A DNA stretch of 22,829 nucleotides from DASUUI01 sp964577965 (GTDB taxonomy: Bacteria > Gemmatimonadota > Gemmatimonadetes > Gemmatimonadales > Gemmatimonadaceae), in NCBI GenBank assembly GCA_964577965.1, contig CAZOAT010000036.1, forward strand, positions 1 through 22,829, written 5' to 3'. The notes below the pieces were generated by a model. That model saw only the letters and a list, made by a program, of their open reading frames with translations. It made no database searches and was not told the origin of the DNA. The stretch's first letter is position 1; each line of letters opens with the position of its first letter. Both the position numbers and the translations under genes were made by a program. Positions 6,654 to 14,906 of the stretch are shown piece after piece.

Positions 6654-7580
6654 GTGAGTGCCACGTGGCTTGACTTTCTTCCAGGGATCATCGCGGTCAT
6701 AGCGATCGCGACGATGCTTGGCATACTCTGGCGCCAGCACGTGCAGAGCCGCCGGCTTGCCGAGCGCTCCCGCGAGCTCGAGCATCTCTCCCTCGAGCTG
6801 ATTCGTGCGAACCGCATGAAGAGCGAGTTCCTGGCGAACATCTCACACGAGCTTCGCACTCCGCTGAACGCAATCGTCGGCTTTATCGATCTTCTGCAGG
6901 AGGGCGTGTACGGAGAGCTCAACGAGCGGCAGGCGTTGCCAGTGCACCGGATCCAGTCGTCGGCCACCCACCTCCGACACCTGGTGGACCAGGTGCTGGA
7001 CCTCGCCAAGATGGCTGCGGGCCGGATGGAGATTCACCCCGAGCCGCTGGACCCTCAGTCCTTTCTGCAGGATGTACTGACGGAGATGGAATCGCTGGCT
7101 GCGGAGCGTGGGCTCACCACGGCCCTGGAGCCCTCTGCGCAGCTCCCCAGAATCTCGACGGACCCCGTACACCTGCGGCAGATACTGGTGAACCTGATCG
7201 GCAACGCCATCAAGTTCACCGAGAAGGGAGGCGTTGTCGTGAGCTTCGACTGGCTGTTCGGACGCCCCGACGGAGCGGACCCGACTCACGAAAAGCCGCG
7301 ACGGTGGTGGCTCACCGTTGACGTAAGCGATACCGGCGTCGGGATAGCTCCGGCGGACCAGCCGCGGGTCTTCGACGAGTTCGAGCAGGTTGGCGCTGGG
7401 CCGCGCGGTGACTCGCTTCGTCGCGGCACGGGGCTCGGGCTGCCAATCTCCAGGCGGCTGGCCCACCTGATGGGCGGCAGCATTACCCTCGAGAGCCACC
7501 CCGGGCGTGGCTCAACCTTCACCCTATGGCTGCCTGCTCCAGCACCAGAGGGTACAGCGGGTCAGTGGGGAAGGGACTGA
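6654..7580 (+). CDS. Membrane-anchored sensor histidine kinase
   Basis: A 308-residue two-component kinase. One N-terminal membrane helix (about 8-26, LPGIIAVIAIATMLGILW) is followed by a short coiled linker and the HisKA phospho-acceptor motif FLANISHELRTPLNAI, with His65. The ATPase domain shows the N box LVNLIGNAIKF (Asn184), G1 box DTGVG (Asp226), the F box region VFDEFEQV and G2 box GTGLGL (258-263). It ends with HPGRGSTFTLWLP. There is no sizeable extracytoplasmic sensor, so input is probably through the membrane or a partner. GTG at 6654 is the start, with GAGGA about 12 nt upstream, a rather long gap. No response regulator gene is adjacent, so it is an orphan kinase. It is convergent with the Ser/Thr kinase gene. 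Confidence 0.94.
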   Translation: MSATWLDFLPGIIAVIAIATMLGILWRQHVQSRRLAERSRELEHLSLELIRANRMKSEFLANISHELRTPLNAIVGFIDLLQEGVYGELNERQALPVHRIQSSATHLRHLVDQVLDLAKMAAGRMEIHPEPLDPQSFLQDVLTEMESLAAERGLTTALEPSAQLPRISTDPVHLRQILVNLIGNAIKFTEKGGVVVSFDWLFGRPDGADPTHEKPRRWWLTVDVSDTGVGIAPADQPRVFDEFEQVGAGPRGDSLRRGTGLGLPISRRLAHLMGGSITLESHPGRGSTFTLWLPAPAPEGTAGQWGRD

Positions 7581-7631
7581 AGCGGGCGGCTGCTGTGAAT
7601 GCGGGTCCGGTTATGGCGCGTCCGCGTCGGG

Positions 7632-8534
7632 CTACCGCCTCAGGATTCCCTTCATCTTGGTGAAGAGGCCTGACTTCTCCACCGGGAGCAGCAGCGCGTC
7701 CTTGAGCGCTGCGGCGAATGCCGTCACCGATTCGTATCTGTCGCTCGGCTGGCGCGACAACCCGCGCATTACCACTTCCTCCACCTGCGGGTGGAAGGTG
7801 GTCTCCTCCCGGGCGGAGTTGAGCGGCTTCGGCGGCAGAGTCAGCAGCTGTGTGAACATCTCTCGCGGATTCCGCGCCGCGTACGGCAGCGTCCCGGTGA
7901 GCAGCAGATAGGCGATGGTCGCGAGGCTGTACTGATCTGCCGAGGGGCCGACCAGTTCGCCTGAGAGCGCTTCGGGCGCCACGTACATCAGCGTGCCGAC
8001 GAAGAACCCTGCGCGGGTCAGACGCTCCTCGGAGTCCATGTTCGTGTCTGCGGCGATCCCGAAGTCGAGCAGCTTCACCTTTCGCGTGACCGGATCGTAC
8101 ATCACGTTGTCCGGCTTGAGATCGCGGTGCACGATCTTCACGTCGTGCGCAGCCTGGACTGCCTCCGCAATCTGCTCGACGATACTCGAGGCTTCGTCGG
8201 GAGGAAGCGGCGCATTCCTCCGCGCGTACCGCTCGAGGAGCTCTCCGCCGGCCCACTCCAGAGCCAGAAAGTGATGACCGGTCTGCGCCTGCCCTATTTC
8301 GAGAGTCCGCACCACGTTCGGGTGCTCGACGCGCGACCCGTATTGCGCCTCTCGCAGAAAACGCGCGACGGCAGTCGGGTCATTGCGCAGCTTTTCCCGG
8401 AGTATCTTTAGGGCGACGAGTCCATGCTGCGGGTGGTGCGCCTGATACACGGCCGACGTCCCGCCTTCACCGATCTCGCTCCGCACGGTGTAGCTGGCGA
8501 GCGTGGTTCCGATAAGAGTTTGAGCTGGTGGCAC
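7632..8534 (-). CDS. Bacterial Ser/Thr protein kinase (PknB-type catalytic domain)
   Basis: This 300-residue protein is almost entirely a Hanks-type kinase domain. It has the glycine loop GEGGTSAVY (22-30), ATP lysine K43 in ALKIL, the alpha-C glutamate E62, the catalytic loop HRDLKPDN (136-143), DFG (157-159) and APE (186-188). All catalytic residues are present. It lacks the membrane helix and PASTA repeats of PknB/StkP, so it should be soluble. A basic tail (KMKGILRR) ends the protein. The start is GTG at 8534, with a TTGCCC-17-TAGGTT promoter ending exactly 6 nt upstream, which predicts a leaderless message. Substrates are unknown. The neighbouring histidine kinase and GWxTD lipoprotein are separate transcription units. 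Confidence 0.95.
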   Translation of the reverse strand: MPPAQTLIGTTLASYTVRSEIGEGGTSAVYQAHHPQHGLVALKILREKLRNDPTAVARFLREAQYGSRVEHPNVVRTLEIGQAQTGHHFLALEWAGGELLERYARRNAPLPPDEASSIVEQIAEAVQAAHDVKIVHRDLKPDNVMYDPVTRKVKLLDFGIAADTNMDSEERLTRAGFFVGTLMYVAPEALSGELVGPSADQYSLATIAYLLLTGTLPYAARNPREMFTQLLTLPPKPLNSAREETTFHPQVEEVVMRGLSRQPSDRYESVTAFAAALKDALLLPVEKSGLFTKMKGILRR

Positions 8535-8540
8535 GCCGCG

Positions 8541-8569
8541 AACCTAACGGCCGCCCCTAGGGGGGGCAA
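8541..8569 (-). promoter_or_regulatory. Promoter of the Ser/Thr kinase gene, probably leaderless
   Basis: Minus strand: TTGCCC (8564-8569), 17-bp spacer, TAGGTT (8541-8546), six bases, then the GTG start at 8534. The first transcribed base is predicted to be the G of GTG. Confidence 0.45.
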
Positions 8570-8599
8570 GCAACTGGAGCGGTTATCAGGTGAGGGGGG

Positions 8600-8605
8600 T
8601 ATATG
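8600..8605 (+). promoter_or_regulatory. -10 element before the GWxTD lipoprotein gene
   Basis: TATATG ends 8 nt before the ATG at 8614, so the predicted transcript begins about two bases before the start codon. No good -35 hexamer is apparent. A GAGGGGGG run at 8592-8599 could be read as a Shine-Dalgarno but is about 14 nt from the ATG and overlaps this element's upstream side. Confidence 0.35.
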
Positions 8606-8613
8606 GCTGCACC

Positions 8614-10032
8614 ATGCAGAAGGGACTGAACCTGACTGGCAAATCCAGCCGGCACTTGGGGCTTGCCGCGGTTGCAGCGTGCGTTGTGCTCGCCGCCTGC
8701 GGCGGTGGACGGCCACCCCGTCAGGGTGGCGTTCTCGTGCCGGTCACTGCCGACGCACGGCTGGACCAGGCTGTGGGCTTCTATCACAGCATGGGACTGG
8801 CGGCAGCCGCTGCACCGGTAGCCTTCGTGGGAGCTGCGGGACACTTCGCTACCACCCGTCCCGACACGTCGCTCACACTGGTGACGTTAGCCATCCCGAA
8901 CCGCTCGCTCACGTTCGCCCGTGAGGGGGACAGGTATCGCGCCCAGTACGGTATCGACCTGAGGGTGCTGCTCGACGGTGCAGAGATACAGCGGGTGGAG
9001 GCGCTGGAGATCGTCCGGGTGGCGTCGTTCCGTGAGATCGGACGTGGCGACGAGAGCGTCGTCTTTCAGAGGTGGCTGCGGCTTGCCCCGGGGAGGCACG
9101 TCCTTCGCCTGGCGGTCCGGGACGTCGTGAGCGGGCGGAGCTCGGGTGATACGCTTGTCGTGGATGTACCGTCGTTCGGCGCGGGAAGGGGGGCGCTGTC
9201 TTCCCCGCTTCCGGTTTACGAAGCGCGTGCGCGCACGCAGCTCGACTCGATACCCGCGCTCGTCCCGCGCCCGCGTGCCACCGCGGTCTTCGGGCGCGAC
9301 ACGGTCGTGCTCGTTTACGTGGAAGGGTACGCTCGGACGACCGATTCACGTCTGCCGCTCGCCCTCAGTGTTCACAACGACGCAGGCGTTGTGGTGTGGA
9401 ACGACACATCCAGTCTTGCGCGCACGGGTGCTCTGTTCAGCGGTTTGCTGCGGGTTCCGATCTCCCGTGTCGGAGTCGGAGTGGGTTTTGTGAGTGTCGT
9501 GCCGGCTGGCACCACTGACACGGCGCGTACCCCGTACTTCCTCAGCTTCGGAGAGGACCTCCCGGTCGCGCCCTTCGAGGAGATGATCTCGTATCTGCGG
9601 TTCTTCGCACCTGCCCAGACTCTGCGTGGGCTGCGCGATGCCGCGCCTGAAGAGCGCGCCCGGATGTGGGCCGAGTTTCTGCGCGCCACAGACCCGGTCC
9701 CCAATACGTCGGAGCACGAGGCGCTGCAGGCGTACTTCGCACGGATCCAGCTCGCCAACAACCGCTTCCGTGAGGAGATCCCTTCGGGGTGGGTGTCCGA
9801 CCGCGGCAGCGTGTTCGTCGCGCTCGGTGAACCCGACAACGTCTACGAACAGACTATCACCAGCTCGGGCGGCCGGCGGCTCTCGTCACCGGTACGGATC
9901 CAGGTGTGGGAATACCGGCAGCACCGCGTGCAGATCACGTTCACTGACGAGCAGCAGTCGGGGCGCTACAAGTTCACCCCGCGCAGCGAAACGGAGTTCC
10001 GCTCACTGCTCCAGCGGGTACTCGCGCGCTGA
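8614..10032 (+). CDS. GWxTD-domain lipoprotein
   Basis: A predicted exported lipoprotein of 472 residues. The N-terminus has a basic start, a hydrophobic stretch (LGLAAVAACVVLAAC) and a lipobox LAAC with Cys29, followed by a GGG linker. The long middle is beta-rich and not recognised. The last 81 residues begin at GWVSDRG (about 392) and contain VFVALGEPDNVYEQ, WEYRQHRVQITF and YKFTPR. This is the GWxTD-type domain found in proteins of Bacteroidota, Acidobacteriota and Gemmatimonadota, with Ser in place of the usual Thr. The function of this domain is not established. ATG at 8614 is preferred over GTG at 8590 because of the signal peptide and the -10 just upstream. It is monocistronic, divergent from the kinase gene. 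Confidence 0.87.
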   Translation: MQKGLNLTGKSSRHLGLAAVAACVVLAACGGGRPPRQGGVLVPVTADARLDQAVGFYHSMGLAAAAAPVAFVGAAGHFATTRPDTSLTLVTLAIPNRSLTFAREGDRYRAQYGIDLRVLLDGAEIQRVEALEIVRVASFREIGRGDESVVFQRWLRLAPGRHVLRLAVRDVVSGRSSGDTLVVDVPSFGAGRGALSSPLPVYEARARTQLDSIPALVPRPRATAVFGRDTVVLVYVEGYARTTDSRLPLALSVHNDAGVVVWNDTSSLARTGALFSGLLRVPISRVGVGVGFVSVVPAGTTDTARTPYFLSFGEDLPVAPFEEMISYLRFFAPAQTLRGLRDAAPEERARMWAEFLRATDPVPNTSEHEALQAYFARIQLANNRFREEIPSGWVSDRGSVFVALGEPDNVYEQTITSSGGRRLSSPVRIQVWEYRQHRVQITFTDEQQSGRYKFTPRSETEFRSLLQRVLAR

Positions 10033-10035
10033 TCT

Positions 10036-10053
10036 CGCGAACATCTGTTCGCG
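10036..10053. promoter_or_regulatory. Perfect 18-bp palindrome resembling a LexA (SOS) box
   Basis: CGCGAACA-TC-TGTTCGCG is a perfect inverted repeat with a 2-nt centre. It contains CGAAC-N4-GTTCG, the form of the Gram-positive-type LexA/DinR operator. It starts 3 bp after the stop of the GWxTD gene and ends 8 bp before the -35 of the csp promoter, so it could be an operator for csp. With a 2-nt loop it is a poor RNA hairpin, but a weaker terminator role is not excluded. Confidence 0.45.
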
Positions 10054-10061
10054 GGGTGTGC

Positions 10062-10090
10062 TTGACACGGTATACCAGCATTCCTATATA
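10062..10090 (+). promoter_or_regulatory. Promoter of the cold-shock protein gene
   Basis: TTGACA (10062-10067), a 17-bp spacer and TATATA (10085-10090) form the strongest sigma-70-type promoter in the window. Transcription should start near 10097, giving a leader of about 62 nt with AGGAGG at 10144-10149. A 5' leader is common in cold-shock genes and may have regulatory structure. Confidence 0.8.
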
Positions 10091-10158
10091 CGTGCCCGCG
10101 TCGGCGTGCGCCGGCGGATAGCAGTCACGGCGAGATCTCACGTAGGAGGCAGCGCGAA

Positions 10159-10359
10159 ATGGCTAAGGGAAAGGTGAAGTGGTTCAATGACGCGAAGGGA
10201 TTCGGCTTCATTGAACAGGAGGGTGGTGAAGACGTGTTCGTACACTTCTCAGCCATCACGATGGACGGATTCAAGACGCTCGCGGAAGGTCAGGAGGTAG
10301 AGTTCGAAATCAAGACTGGCGACAAGGGTCTCCACGCGTCGAACGTCCAGAGAGTCTGA
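10159..10359 (+). CDS. CspA-family cold-shock protein
   Basis: A 66-residue single OB-fold protein that binds single-stranded RNA/DNA and keeps mRNA unfolded. It begins MAKGKVKWFNDAKGFGFIEQ and carries RNP1 (KGFGFIEQ) and RNP2 (DVFVHFSAI), each with the aromatic residues that stack on bases. Length and sequence are typical of CspA homologues, and it ends HASNVQRV. ATG at 10159 is preceded by AGGAGG at a 9-nt distance, the best ribosome binding site in the window. Together with its consensus promoter this suggests high expression. It is upstream of polA in the same direction but polA has its own putative -10, so co-transcription is optional. Confidence 0.98.
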   Translation: MAKGKVKWFNDAKGFGFIEQEGGEDVFVHFSAITMDGFKTLAEGQEVEFEIKTGDKGLHASNVQRV

Positions 10360-10398
10360 CCGCGGCTGCAGCGAAACTGAAGTGACCAGGGGGCGACG

Positions 10399-10404
10399 TA
10401 TATT
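10399..10404 (+). promoter_or_regulatory. -10 element of polA, predicted leaderless
   Basis: TATATT ends six bases before the GTG start of polA, so position +1 coincides with the start codon. The -35 side is poor (CTGAAG with a 16-bp spacer at best). GGGAG lies only one base before GTG, too close to work as a Shine-Dalgarno. Confidence 0.4.
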
Positions 10405-10410
10405 GGGAGC

Positions 10411-13380
10411 GTGCAGCTCCCTGCGTCGCCCCGCCTCTTTCTGGTAGATGGTTACGCGCTGATATATCGCGCGTTCTACGCGCTGATGTCGCGTCCACTC
10501 ACCACCAGCCGTGGCGAGAACACTTCGGCCGTCTGGGGCGTCAGCAATTTTCTGCACCGGCTGCTGACGACGCACCGGCCCGAATACGTGGCGTGGGTGC
10601 ATGACTCCGGTCTCTCTTTCCGGCACGAGACGTATCCGGCATACAAGGCCACGCGCGAGAAACTCGGCGAGGAGCTGCAGGCCGACTTCGACCGTGGCAT
10701 GCAGCGGATAGCGCAGGTTCTCGAGGGCTACCGGATTCCAATCGTCGTTCTCCCTGGATACGAAGCCGATGACGTGATCGGCACGCTGGCGCGCGTCGCC
10801 ACCGGCGGGGGCCTCAACGTCGTGGTGGTTTCCGGCGACAAGGACTTCCAGCAGCTCGTGCGTCCGGGGGTGTGGCTGCTGAATCCGGGGCGGGGCGGGG
10901 CCGCGGCGGTGGAGGAGCACTGGGTGGGAGTGGAGAATGCGGGCGAGCGGCTCGGCGTGCCGCCGGATCGTGTCACCGACTACCTGGCGCTGGTCGGCGA
11001 TTCCTCCGACAACATTCCCGGTGTGCGCGGGATCGGCGACAAGACAGCTCGCGATCTGGTGACCAGGTACGGAACCCTGGAGGAGATAATAGAGCGGGCG
11101 CCGGAGCTCACCCAGAAGCGACCGCGCGAAGCGCTGCTCGCGCACGCTGCGGAAGCGCGACTGTCGAAGGAGCTCGTCACTATCCGCGAGGACCTGCCTG
11201 TAGCGCTCGATCTCGAGCAACTGAAGGTGCGGGAGCCTGACTCCGACATGCTGCGGGAGCTGTGGGTCGAGCTCGAATTCCACTCGCTGGCGCGCGATCT
11301 TCTGCCGCGCACCGCCGCGAAGGCTTCCACGAATTACGTGACAGTGGACACGATCAGCCAGATGCACGCCGTCGTGGAGCGCGCGCGAGTTGCCGGCACC
11401 TTCGCGCTCGACACAGAGACGATCGTGGAGCCGGACAGCCCGCAGAAGGGCGACCCCCTCCGCTCGCGACTAGTGTCTCTCGCCATAGCAATCGCGCCTG
11501 GCGAGGCCTACTACCTCCCACTGCAGCACCGCGAGCGTGCTGCTGCACAGGGAGATTTTCTTCTGGACATGTCCGGCGATCGCGCGCCCTCCGACGCGCC
11601 GGAAGATCGCCGGACGATGGGTACCGACGAGGCAGAGAGCTCCGACGGCGGGTCGGCGCCGCGCGCCAGAAGGAAGCGTCCCAAAGCCGCGACAGCCGCG
11701 CGTTCAGCGCAGACCGACAGCATCGCCGCGCGTGCCCTCGCGGACTCGCAGGGGATGCCCGTGCGCAATCTCCCGCCGCTGGACAGTGCGCAGATGGCGA
11801 CGCTCCGCGCACTGCTGGCCGATCCCTCGGTGAAGAAGACCGCGCAGAACGCGAAGTTCGATCTGCTCGCTCTGCGCCATGCGGGAATGGTGCTGGATGG
11901 CATCGAGTTCGATCCGATGCTCGCCAGCTACGTGCTCGATCCGGGGAGGCGCTCGCACGGGCTCGACGTACTCTCTCTCGAGTTTCTCGACCATACGATG
12001 ACGTCGTACGACGAGCTGTGCGGCAAGGGAAAGAGCGCAATTCCGTTCGATCAGTGTCCGGTGGACGCCGCGCGTGACTACTCGTGCGAGGACGCCGACA
12101 TGGCGTTGCGGCTGCGGTCGATCTTCGAGCCGCAGCTCGAGACGTACGCGCTAACCCCGCTGTTTCATGACGTCGAGATGCCGCTCGTCGCCGTGCTGGC
12201 AGAGATGGAATGGCACGGCGTGGCGATAGATCGCCTCTGGTTCGCCGAGCTCAAGGAGCGTTTCACCCGCGAGCGCGAGTCTGTCGAGCGAAAGATCTAC
12301 GAGACGGCGGGGACGGAGTTCAACATCAACTCCAACCAGCAGCTCCGCGAGGTGCTCTTCGAGCGGCTGGGCCTGCCGTCACGCAAGCGGACTGCGACCG
12401 GACCCTCAACGGATGCCACCGTTCTCCAGGAGCTGGCGGACGAGGGGCACGCGATTCCGCAGATGCTCATGGAGTACCGCGAGCTCTCTAAGCTGGAAAG
12501 CACGTACCTCGACACCCTGCCAGGGCTGGTGAATCCGCGTACCGGCCGGCTGCACACTTCGTTCAACCAGACAGTCGCGGCCACGGGTCGGCTTTCCTCC
12601 AGCGACCCGAACCTGCAGAACATCCCGATCCGCCGGGAGCTTGGCCGCGACATCCGCCGGGGCTTCGTGCCGCGGGCGGGCTGGTCGTTTCTCGCTGCGG
12701 ACTACTCGCAGATCGAGCTGCGGCTGCTCGCCCACCTCTCGGGAGATCCGGCTTTTGTGGAAGCGTTTCACGCCGGAGGGGACATCCACCGGCAGACTGC
12801 GGCGATCATCTTCGACCTGCCGATGGAATCTGTGACTTCGGAGATGCGCGCGCGGGCGAAGACGATCAACTTCGCGACGATCTACGGGCAGGGACCCGTC
12901 GCGCTCTCGCGCCAGCTCAAGATCGAGGTGTCCGAAGCCCGTGAGTTCATCGCTCGATATTTCGAGCGCTTTGTCGGGATCCGAGACTACCTCGACGCGC
13001 AGGTAGAGTTCGCGCGTGAGCACGGCTATGTGCAGACGTTGTTCGGGCGACGGCGCTACATACCGGAGATGCGCGACCGCAACTTCAACATCCGCGCGTT
13101 CGGCGAGCGCACGGCGGCCAACTCGCCGATCCAGGGCTCGGCCGCGGATCTGATCAAGATCGCCATGATCCGCATCCATCGGCGCCTGCGCGACAGCGGA
13201 ATGAGCACGGTCATGCTTCTGCAGGTGCACGATGAGCTCGTGTTCGAGGCGCCACCTGAGGAGATCGAGTTGGCGCAGGAACTGGTGCGTGAAGAGATGG
13301 AGCACGCCGCCGAGTTGTCCGTGCCGCTCGTCGTTGACGTCGGAACGGGCAGCAACTGGATGGAGACGAAGGAAGACTGA
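10411..13380 (+). CDS. polA: DNA polymerase I
   Basis: Pol I removes RNA primers and fills gaps. All three activities appear intact in 989 residues. The 5' nuclease domain (about 1-300) has VDGYALIYRAF, GYEADD (116-121), SGDKDF (141-146) and DSSDNIPGVRGIGDKTA (197-213). The 3'-5' exonuclease has DTE (334-336), NAKFD (480-484) and YSCED (557-561), so proofreading residues are kept, unlike in Taq or Bacillus Pol I. The polymerase has motif A DYSQIELR (764-771), the O helix R813/K817/F821/Y825 and motif C QVHDE (938-942). A low-complexity charged insert of about 70 residues (381-450, rich in Ala, Arg, Asp, Ser) splits the exonuclease domain and explains the extra length over E. coli (928). The GTG start at 10411 gives the right N-terminus. 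Confidence 0.98.
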   Translation: MQLPASPRLFLVDGYALIYRAFYALMSRPLTTSRGENTSAVWGVSNFLHRLLTTHRPEYVAWVHDSGLSFRHETYPAYKATREKLGEELQADFDRGMQRIAQVLEGYRIPIVVLPGYEADDVIGTLARVATGGGLNVVVVSGDKDFQQLVRPGVWLLNPGRGGAAAVEEHWVGVENAGERLGVPPDRVTDYLALVGDSSDNIPGVRGIGDKTARDLVTRYGTLEEIIERAPELTQKRPREALLAHAAEARLSKELVTIREDLPVALDLEQLKVREPDSDMLRELWVELEFHSLARDLLPRTAAKASTNYVTVDTISQMHAVVERARVAGTFALDTETIVEPDSPQKGDPLRSRLVSLAIAIAPGEAYYLPLQHRERAAAQGDFLLDMSGDRAPSDAPEDRRTMGTDEAESSDGGSAPRARRKRPKAATAARSAQTDSIAARALADSQGMPVRNLPPLDSAQMATLRALLADPSVKKTAQNAKFDLLALRHAGMVLDGIEFDPMLASYVLDPGRRSHGLDVLSLEFLDHTMTSYDELCGKGKSAIPFDQCPVDAARDYSCEDADMALRLRSIFEPQLETYALTPLFHDVEMPLVAVLAEMEWHGVAIDRLWFAELKERFTRERESVERKIYETAGTEFNINSNQQLREVLFERLGLPSRKRTATGPSTDATVLQELADEGHAIPQMLMEYRELSKLESTYLDTLPGLVNPRTGRLHTSFNQTVAATGRLSSSDPNLQNIPIRRELGRDIRRGFVPRAGWSFLAADYSQIELRLLAHLSGDPAFVEAFHAGGDIHRQTAAIIFDLPMESVTSEMRARAKTINFATIYGQGPVALSRQLKIEVSEAREFIARYFERFVGIRDYLDAQVEFAREHGYVQTLFGRRRYIPEMRDRNFNIRAFGERTAANSPIQGSAADLIKIAMIRIHRRLRDSGMSTVMLLQVHDELVFEAPPEEIELAQELVREEMEHAAELSVPLVVDVGTGSNWMETKED

Positions 13381-13455
13381 GAGCCGGGTCTCTTTGGCCA
13401 GTCCGCTTGCCTGCCCCGTATCCGTGGGCCAGCCGAACCTTGCGGCTCGTACGAA

Positions 13456-13932
13456 CTATGTAGGCTCTTCGTCTCTGCCGGCAGACTGTCCGCGGCGCTG
13501 AAGACCACCGATCATGGACTTCACCAGGCGGCGGAATGCGATGGTGGCGACCGCGTACGGCAGCACGTAGAAAGCGAGCCACACTGCAAACACGGCATAG
13601 AGGATCACGAAGCGGCTCACCTGCAGTCCGAGCAGAATCGTGAGCGCGCTCAACGCCACAGCAGACCACTGCAGCCCCGTGAACTTGAGCTCGTAACGCA
13701 TGCGCCACGGCGAGCCTGCCGCAGCTCCGATCGTGGCGCGCCCGGAAGTGATTACGTGAAGGATCCCGAGGTGACGCGCGCGCCAGGGCGAGGGAAGCCG
13801 GAAGTGCACTGCGCCGTACGGAGTTCGCTGAACTTCGGCTCCCAGCGCGCGAAGCTCCTCCTCGAGATGCGTGAGAATCCCCTGCGCTTCGCGCGCAGTC
13901 GGGGTTATGTCGAGCGGGATCGATCGGATCAC
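13456..13932 (-). CDS. Hypothetical two-helix membrane protein
   Basis: I do not recognise this 158-residue protein. Residues 1-85 are soluble with an acidic helix (TPTAREAQGILTHLEEELRA) and a possible beta segment. Residues about 91-135 hold two membrane helices (WSAVALSALTILLGLQV and FVILYAVFAVWLAFYVLPYA). A charged tail ends the protein. Its ATG at 13932 overlaps the stop of the Nif3-family gene by four bases (ATGA), so translation is probably coupled and it forms a two-gene operon. It is convergent with polA. The coupling says little about its function. Confidence 0.75.
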   Translation of the reverse strand: MIRSIPLDITPTAREAQGILTHLEEELRALGAEVQRTPYGAVHFRLPSPWRARHLGILHVITSGRATIGAAAGSPWRMRYELKFTGLQWSAVALSALTILLGLQVSRFVILYAVFAVWLAFYVLPYAVATIAFRRLVKSMIGGLQRRGQSAGRDEEPT

Positions 13933-14711
13933 AACCCTGTGGGCAGTGGGAGGAACGTGGAGTCGAGACCGAATCGTTGCGCCACGTGTGCCGCGAGCGC
14001 GCGAACGCCCAAAGTCTCGGTGGCGTAATGGCCTGCGTAGATGATCGCCGTGGTCGACTCAGCGGCTGCCACGGCTGTCCAGTGAGGGCCCTCGCCAACT
14101 ATCAGCGTGTCGAGGCCGAGTTCCGCCGCTTCGCTCAGGGTTTCGGCGCTGGCTCCCCCGCCGGTGCAGATCGCCCAGCTTCGCGTGTGGTGATCCGGTG
14201 CGCTGGGTGAGATGCGCGCGGTGCCACCGTGTTGCGCCGCGAACCGCCGGGCACGCTCCAGCAGCTGCGCTGTAGGAATGTCGGCATCGCCTCGCACGCC
14301 GGCATAGATCGTCTTGAATTGCGCGAATTCGCCGGACGGCTGCAAGCCGAGCTCGCCCGCGAGCAGGACGGCGTTACCCAGCTGTGCATGGCGGTCGAGT
14401 GGCAGGTGTGCGGAGTAGACGGCCAACCCTGAGGTGATCAGCCGACGCAGGCGATCGAACTTGCGCCCGGTTATCGGCTCAAGTCCACCCCAGAACATTC
14501 CGTGATGAACGAGGAGGAGATCGGCTCCAGCGCCGATCGCGGCATCAACCGCAGCCGATGAGAAGTCCACCGCGGCTGCAACGGAACTGACCTCGCCCGC
14601 ATTGCCCAGTTGCAACCCGTTCATAGCCTGCGGATAGTCCGGGGTAATCGCGACCTCGAGCAATGTGTCGAGGTATGAGACAATGTCTGGGAGTGGTGCC
14701 CGACCGCTCAC
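13929..14711 (-). CDS. Nif3/DUF34-family dinuclear metal-centre protein
   Basis: A 260-residue member of the Nif3-like (YbgI, DUF34) family of hexameric metal proteins. Homologues are often annotated as GTP cyclohydrolase I type 2, a label that is poorly supported; the cellular role is still unclear. Diagnostic segments are NGLQLG (31-36), LLLVHHGMFWGG with His69 and His70, YSAHLPLD with His102 and Asp106, and the C-terminal GHYATETLG with the last His/Glu ligands. All expected metal ligands are therefore present. The start is GTG at 14711. No Shine-Dalgarno or clear promoter precedes it. It is first in a two-gene operon with a small membrane protein. Confidence 0.9.
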   Translation of the reverse strand: MSGRAPLPDIVSYLDTLLEVAITPDYPQAMNGLQLGNAGEVSSVAAAVDFSSAAVDAAIGAGADLLLVHHGMFWGGLEPITGRKFDRLRRLITSGLAVYSAHLPLDRHAQLGNAVLLAGELGLQPSGEFAQFKTIYAGVRGDADIPTAQLLERARRFAAQHGGTARISPSAPDHHTRSWAICTGGGASAETLSEAAELGLDTLIVGEGPHWTAVAAAESTTAIIYAGHYATETLGVRALAAHVAQRFGLDSTFLPLPTGL

Positions 14712-14906
14712 GGTGTGCGCTCGTGTGTTTCGGAGAAGTGTGATGTCGCAGAGGTCGAGAGCGGCTGCCCGACAGCCAAACTGTGTGTCGCACAGCGGTT
14801 AAGCGATGTTGAGAAAGGCCATCCCTTTGTCCACATGTACGCCTTGATCACAAAAGGCCTGTACGTCATCGCAGATATTCCTCGGCGGGAAATTTTCCCC
14901 GGAAGC
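14712..14906. other. Gene-free, AT-richer spacer between parB and the Nif3-family gene
   Basis: I see no credible gene in these 195 bp: the short frames on both strands resemble nothing known. The base composition is clearly less GC-rich than the flanks. Notable elements are a DnaA-box-like TTGTCCACA (14827-14835, one mismatch), a GGGAAA-T-TTTCCC inverted repeat (14887-14899) 8 bp past the parB stop, and GCGATG/CATCGC arms that could close a larger stem (about 14803-14872). The Nif3-family promoter should be here. Confidence 0.5.

Noticed and set aside
10249..11367. Long open frame antisense to csp and polA (minus strand)
   Set aside because: It mirrors the codon structure of the clearly real polA and csp genes, has no recognisable domain, and is typical of GC-rich DNA.
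12406..13305. 299-codon frame antisense to the polA polymerase domain
   Set aside because: It lies fully opposite conserved polymerase motifs and shows no family resemblance.
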